Of a stretch of 25,675 bases of DNA, positions 23,282 to 25,675 are shown piece by piece. The translations under genes were made by a program, and so were the position numbers. The DNA is taken from contig DUSB01000061.1 in the NCBI GenBank assembly GCA_012840625.1, forward strand, positions 1 through 25,675, given 5' to 3'. The notes beneath the pieces were generated by a model, which saw only the letters and a program-made list of their open reading frames with translations, did no database searches and had not been told where the DNA came from. This DNA comes from Syntrophomonadaceae bacterium. GTDB lineage: Bacteria > Bacillota > Syntrophomonadia > Syntrophomonadales > Syntrophomonadaceae. Position 1 is the stretch's first letter, and each line of letters opens with the position of its first letter.

Positions 23282-23986
23282 TTGGTAAATAAACCACGCT
23301 GGGGATGGGTGGAAGTTATTCTGGCTTATGCTGCTACCATGTTGGTGGTAACAATATATGGCTGGTATGTTGCACCTTATCTAACAGCTTATTTTCAAAC
23401 CGGACCGGTGGGGAATTTTTTCCTGGCTTTTTTACTGCAATTTTTATGTCTGGTTGGCTTTACCTATCTATTGGCAGCGGGTTTATCCAGAGGTAGCTGG
23501 CATGATTTGGGTGTAAAATGGGTTTCGGCCTCTTCATTTTTCCGCTATGGCCTGGCAGGAGGACTGGGACTTACTATTTTAATTCTAATTCTTAGTATTC
23601 CTATTCAGTATTTTCAGCCCCAGCTTGAACCGCAGTATTTTGAAACCATGCTACGGTCTACCCAGGATCTTGCTTCCATTGTTTTGATTCTCATAATAGG
23701 AACTGTTCTGGGACCTTTTTCGGAAGAACTATTTTATAGAGGGATGCTTTATCCGGTTTGTCGTCGCTATTTAGGACCGGTTGGGGGAGCTATTCTGGCT
23801 GGAGCGATCTTTGGTGTCGCTCACTGGGATTTGTGGAGAACCATACCCCTGGCTATCGGCGGAATGACTTTATGCTATTTCTATGAGAAAACAGGCAGTA
23901 TTCTGGTTACTACTCTGGCCCATGGGGTTTGGAATGGTATCATGTCGCTTATGCTTTTTTCAACCCTTCTGGCAACATGTCTGTAA
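23282..23986 (+). CDS. CPBP-family intramembrane metalloprotease
   Basis: Polytopic membrane protein of the CPBP (Abi, CAAX protease and bacteriocin-processing) family, 234 residues with about six to seven helices. The family's catalytic motifs are all present: EELFYRG with Glu148, Glu149 and Arg153; FGVAHWD with His181; and LAHGVWN with His214 and Asn218. It should therefore be an active intramembrane protease; the substrate is unknown. The start is TTG 23282, set by GGAGGGG at 23270-23276; an ATG at 23278 is in another frame and stops at once. It has no close partner, and no bacteriocin or prenylated substrate is visible nearby. Confidence 0.9.
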   Translation: MVNKPRWGWVEVILAYAATMLVVTIYGWYVAPYLTAYFQTGPVGNFFLAFLLQFLCLVGFTYLLAAGLSRGSWHDLGVKWVSASSFFRYGLAGGLGLTILILILSIPIQYFQPQLEPQYFETMLRSTQDLASIVLILIIGTVLGPFSEELFYRGMLYPVCRRYLGPVGGAILAGAIFGVAHWDLWRTIPLAIGGMTLCYFYEKTGSILVTTLAHGVWNGIMSLMLFSTLLATCL

Positions 23987-24024
23987 ATATGTGACAAAAT
24001 AAAACACAGGTTCTATATGGGGTA

Positions 24025-24033
24025 TGATAAAAT
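24025..24033 (+). promoter_or_regulatory. Candidate extended -10 promoter of the FmdB-like gene
   Basis: TGATAAAAT (TG-N-TAAAAT) lies 16 bases before ATG 24050. It is close to the start, so the leader would be very short (about 10 bases) and would only just include the GGGGGGTGGG ribosome site. Confidence 0.3.
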
Positions 24034-24049
24034 TTTGGGGGGTGGGAAA

Positions 24050-24352
24050 ATGCCGACGTACGAATATAAATGTGAAAACTGCGGTCATTTTGAACTAAAA
24101 CAAAGGATAACAGAAGATGCGCTTAGCACTTGCCCAACCTGTGGGGGGAAGGTACAGCGTCTGATCAGCAAGAATGTAGGTGTGGTGTTTAAGGGATCTG
24201 GTTTTTACAAAACCGATCATAGGATGTTGAAGGATCGTGCCCGCAGCATTAACAAGGAAAGACAGCGGGATAATGAAGCACTATTGGATAGAGATGTGGC
24301 TTCCTATGTAAAACAGGCGGAGGATACATCCACCAGGATTGCTGACAGCTAA
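24050..24352 (+). CDS. FmdB-family zinc ribbon protein
   Basis: Small protein (100 residues) starting MPTYEYKCENCGH, the standard FmdB/CxxC_CXXC_SSSS N-terminus. Cysteines 8, 11, 28 and 31 form the single zinc ribbon. GVVFKGSGFYKTD follows, as in most members. The remaining 40 residues are charged and probably disordered or helical. ATG 24050 is chosen because the conserved domain starts exactly there; an ATG at 24017 would add a non-conserved piece overlapping the promoter. The family is described as putative regulatory proteins, with no proven biochemical role. Confidence 0.92.
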   Translation: MPTYEYKCENCGHFELKQRITEDALSTCPTCGGKVQRLISKNVGVVFKGSGFYKTDHRMLKDRARSINKERQRDNEALLDRDVASYVKQAEDTSTRIADS

Positions 24353-24365
24353 TTTAATGGGCAGG

Positions 24366-24390
24366 AAAAACCCCGGAATTCATTCCGGGG
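24366..24390 (-). terminator. Hairpin with T-run on the minus strand
   Basis: CCCCGGAAT (24371-24379) pairs with ATTCCGGGG (24382-24390). Read on the minus strand, the stem is followed by TTTTT (24370-24366), a proper intrinsic terminator. On the plus strand no T-run follows, although it lies 19 bases after the FmdB-like stop and could still help end that transcript. No minus-strand gene is visible upstream of it. Confidence 0.6.
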
Positions 24391-24489
24391 AGTCGCTGCC
24401 TGCTGCGATTTATTATTTACATAATGGGGGGCTTCCGATACACTATCAAGCAGGAGGCTATCATCTAGGCGGGGTGACGCGTAGCTGTC

Positions 24490-24498
24490 TGGTATAGT
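24490..24498 (+). promoter_or_regulatory. Candidate extended -10 promoter of the comFB-rnhA genes
   Basis: TGGTATAGT (TG-N-TATAGT) lies about 38 bases before the TTG start of the ComFB-like gene. No good -35 is seen. Confidence 0.45.
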
Positions 24499-24536
24499 CA
24501 TATTTAGAGCTGAAGGATTAATGGGGCTGGAGAGAA

Positions 24537-24830
24537 TTGGCAATTTATAATGTGGTAGAGCAGGTAGTGTGGAGTCATCTGGATAAGGTGATGGCGCAAA
24601 AAGCTAATATTTGCTGTTGTGAGTTATGCCGGGATGACATAGCTGCTTGGGCATTAAATCAGCTTCCGCCCCGTTATGTAACAACAGCTCTAGGGGAAGC
24701 GTATATCCGGGCGGAGTTTCTGGATAAACAATTAGAACTGGATGTTATCGTAGCCTTAACCGCTGCTGTGGAACAGGTAAGTGCCAATCCCCGGCACTGG
24801 CAAAGTTTGAAAAGTCAGGAGCCACTATAA
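24537..24830 (+). CDS. ComFB-family protein
   Basis: Late competence protein ComFB family, 97 residues. It matches the family pattern: YNVVEQVVWSHLDKVMAQ helix, then a cysteine cluster ICCCELCRDDIAAWALN (cysteines 26, 27, 28 and 31), then LPPRYVTT, and a final helix AVEQVSANPRHW. Recent work reports that ComFB-like proteins bind cyclic dinucleotides; whether this one does cannot be read from sequence. The start is TTG 24537, with GGAG at 24529-24532 a rather short four bases away. Its stop shares a base with the ATG of rnhA (TAATG), so translation of the two is coupled. No other com genes are nearby. Confidence 0.85.
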   Translation: MAIYNVVEQVVWSHLDKVMAQKANICCCELCRDDIAAWALNQLPPRYVTTALGEAYIRAEFLDKQLELDVIVALTAAVEQVSANPRHWQSLKSQEPL

Positions 24831-25282
24831 TGAAAGAAATTACTATTTATACCGATGGAGCCTGTTCAGGTAACCCTGGTCCCGGTGGATGGGGAGCCGT
24901 TCTTTTATGGGGTGAACATAAAAAAGAAATCTACGGAAGCGAAGCCAACACCACCAATCAGCGTATGGAAATAAAGGCTGTAATTGAGGCTTTAAAAGCA
25001 GTCAAGGTTGAGGATTGGGATATCTACGTCTATTCTGATAGTGCTTATGTAGTTAATGCATTTCAACAGAACTGGCTGCAGAACTGGCAGAGAAATGGCT
25101 GGTTGAATAGCAAGAAAGAGCCGGTAGCCAACCAGGATTTGTGGAAAGAACTGCTGACCCTGGCTCAAAAAAATCGGGTTCATATGAAAAAGGTTAAGGG
25201 ACATGCCGGGGATCACTGGAATGAACGTTGTGATGAACTGGCACGTCAGGGAATTAAAGATTTAGAGATGGATAAAAAGTAG
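24830..25282 (+). CDS. rnhA: Ribonuclease HI
   Basis: RNase HI, which degrades the RNA strand of RNA-DNA hybrids. The 150-residue length is normal. The carboxylate set is complete: Asp9 (TDGACSGNPGPGGWG), Glu47 (NQRMEIKA), Asp70 (VYSDSAYV) and Asp135 (NERCDELA), and the catalytic loop His125 (KGHAG) is present. The basic handle region (NWLQNWQRNGWLNSKK) marks it as the E. coli-like type. ATG 24830 overlaps the comFB-like stop by one base. A hexapeptide acyltransferase begins 20 bases after its stop, so the three may be cotranscribed. Confidence 0.96.
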   Translation: MKEITIYTDGACSGNPGPGGWGAVLLWGEHKKEIYGSEANTTNQRMEIKAVIEALKAVKVEDWDIYVYSDSAYVVNAFQQNWLQNWQRNGWLNSKKEPVANQDLWKELLTLAQKNRVHMKKVKGHAGDHWNERCDELARQGIKDLEMDKK

Positions 25283-25302
25283 CTATCGGCGGGGGGATGC
25301 AT

Positions 25303-25675
25303 ATGTGGGAGCAGATTAGTGATTTTATTTCCACGCAAAGGGTTAAACGAAAGCTTACGACTTATGGTTCCAACCTCCGTGCTCGTAACGCGGGCGAGTT
25401 TTTTTTAGGCAAGGGAGCCGAAATCCATGTAGGCAATAATGTACTGCTGGAACGAATGGTAAGGTTTTCTATGGGGGATGGAGCTCGAATCTATATTGGT
25501 GATAATTCATACGTGGGTGATTGGAGCAATCTTTTGGCAGTGGATGAAATTCGCATTGGTAAGGGCTGTGCCATCAGCTGGCATGTTTTGTTTATGGATA
25601 CCTCCTCACATCCCATAGGATTTGCTGGTGAAAAGCCAGTGACCAAAATTGCCCCCATTCACGTGGAGGATCATG
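25303..25675 (+). CDS. Hexapeptide-repeat acyltransferase (partial, cut by window end)
   Basis: The frame is open from ATG 25303 to the window end, giving 124 residues. A short amphipathic start (WEQISDFISTQRVKRKL) leads into left-handed beta-helix repeats (LGKGAEIHVGNNVLL, GDGARIYIGDNSYVG, EIRIGKGCAISW). MDTSSHPIG near residue 102 matches the catalytic histidine region of WbbJ/maltose-O-acetyltransferase-type enzymes. It is likely an O-acetyltransferase acting on a sugar or cell-surface polymer. GGGGGG at 25291-25296 sets the start; an in-frame ATG at 25297 would be too close to it. The C-terminal part is missing. Confidence 0.85.
   Translation, partial: MWEQISDFISTQRVKRKLTTYGSNLRARNAGEFFLGKGAEIHVGNNVLLERMVRFSMGDGARIYIGDNSYVGDWSNLLAVDEIRIGKGCAISWHVLFMDTSSHPIGFAGEKPVTKIAPIHVEDH

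Noticed and set aside
23282..23986. CPBP protease as part of a bacteriocin or abortive-infection system
   Set aside because: No precursor peptide, transporter or immunity partner lies nearby; the family is common and mostly uncharacterised.

Overview
The window looks like chromosomal DNA of an anaerobic, probably spore-forming member of the Firmicutes (Clostridia). The reasons are purine-rich AGGAGG-type ribosome binding sites with many GTG and TTG starts, a prkA-yhbH-spoVR sporulation-type operon, a small-type LeuC/LeuD isomerase next to citramalate synthase, two DUF1858 proteins and a FadH-like iron-sulfur flavoenzyme. A Syntrophomonas-like organism would fit, but I cannot fix the genus from sequence alone. 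No rRNA, tRNA, CRISPR array, intact insertion sequence or phage gene was found.

Positions 1-3801 hold the end of a branched-chain amino acid operon (leuC partial, leuD, leuB, cimA) able to serve both leucine and threonine-independent isoleucine synthesis. An NDP-sugar pyrophosphorylase (3872-4939), a long perfect hairpin (4971-5043) and a HAMP-less six-helix chemotaxis receptor (5223-6734) follow. A small anchored protein lies on the minus strand (6814-7374), then a BaiN/HI0933-type flavoprotein (7501-8751).

From 8812 to 18301 two ATPase-plus-VWA modules flank a minus-strand redox operon. First comes MoxR with a CoxE-like VWA protein (8812-10953). Then come a FadH/Old Yellow Enzyme-type reductase and its probable PadR regulator (13621 down to 10994). 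Then come PrkA, YhbH and SpoVR (13838-18301). A tandem duplication follows (18363-18956), giving two 66-residue DUF1858 proteins, each with its own extended -10 promoter.

The last part holds a minus-strand nfeD-slipin membrane pair (21207 down to 19064), a deoxynucleoside kinase, an unrecognised four-helix membrane protein, and a 584-base gap containing a well-supported 28-residue membrane micro-ORF on the minus strand. After this come a CPBP-family membrane protease, an FmdB zinc ribbon, a ComFB-like protein translationally coupled to RNase HI, and the start of a hexapeptide-repeat acyltransferase cut by the window end.

Most genes are orthodox housekeeping or accessory genes. I do not see a clearly new multi-gene system. 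The least explained features are the hidden small membrane ORF, the 22-bp perfect inverted repeat, tandem direct repeats placed like a repressor operator under the FadH-like promoter, the duplicated DUF1858 units, and a strong recurrence of extended -10 promoters.
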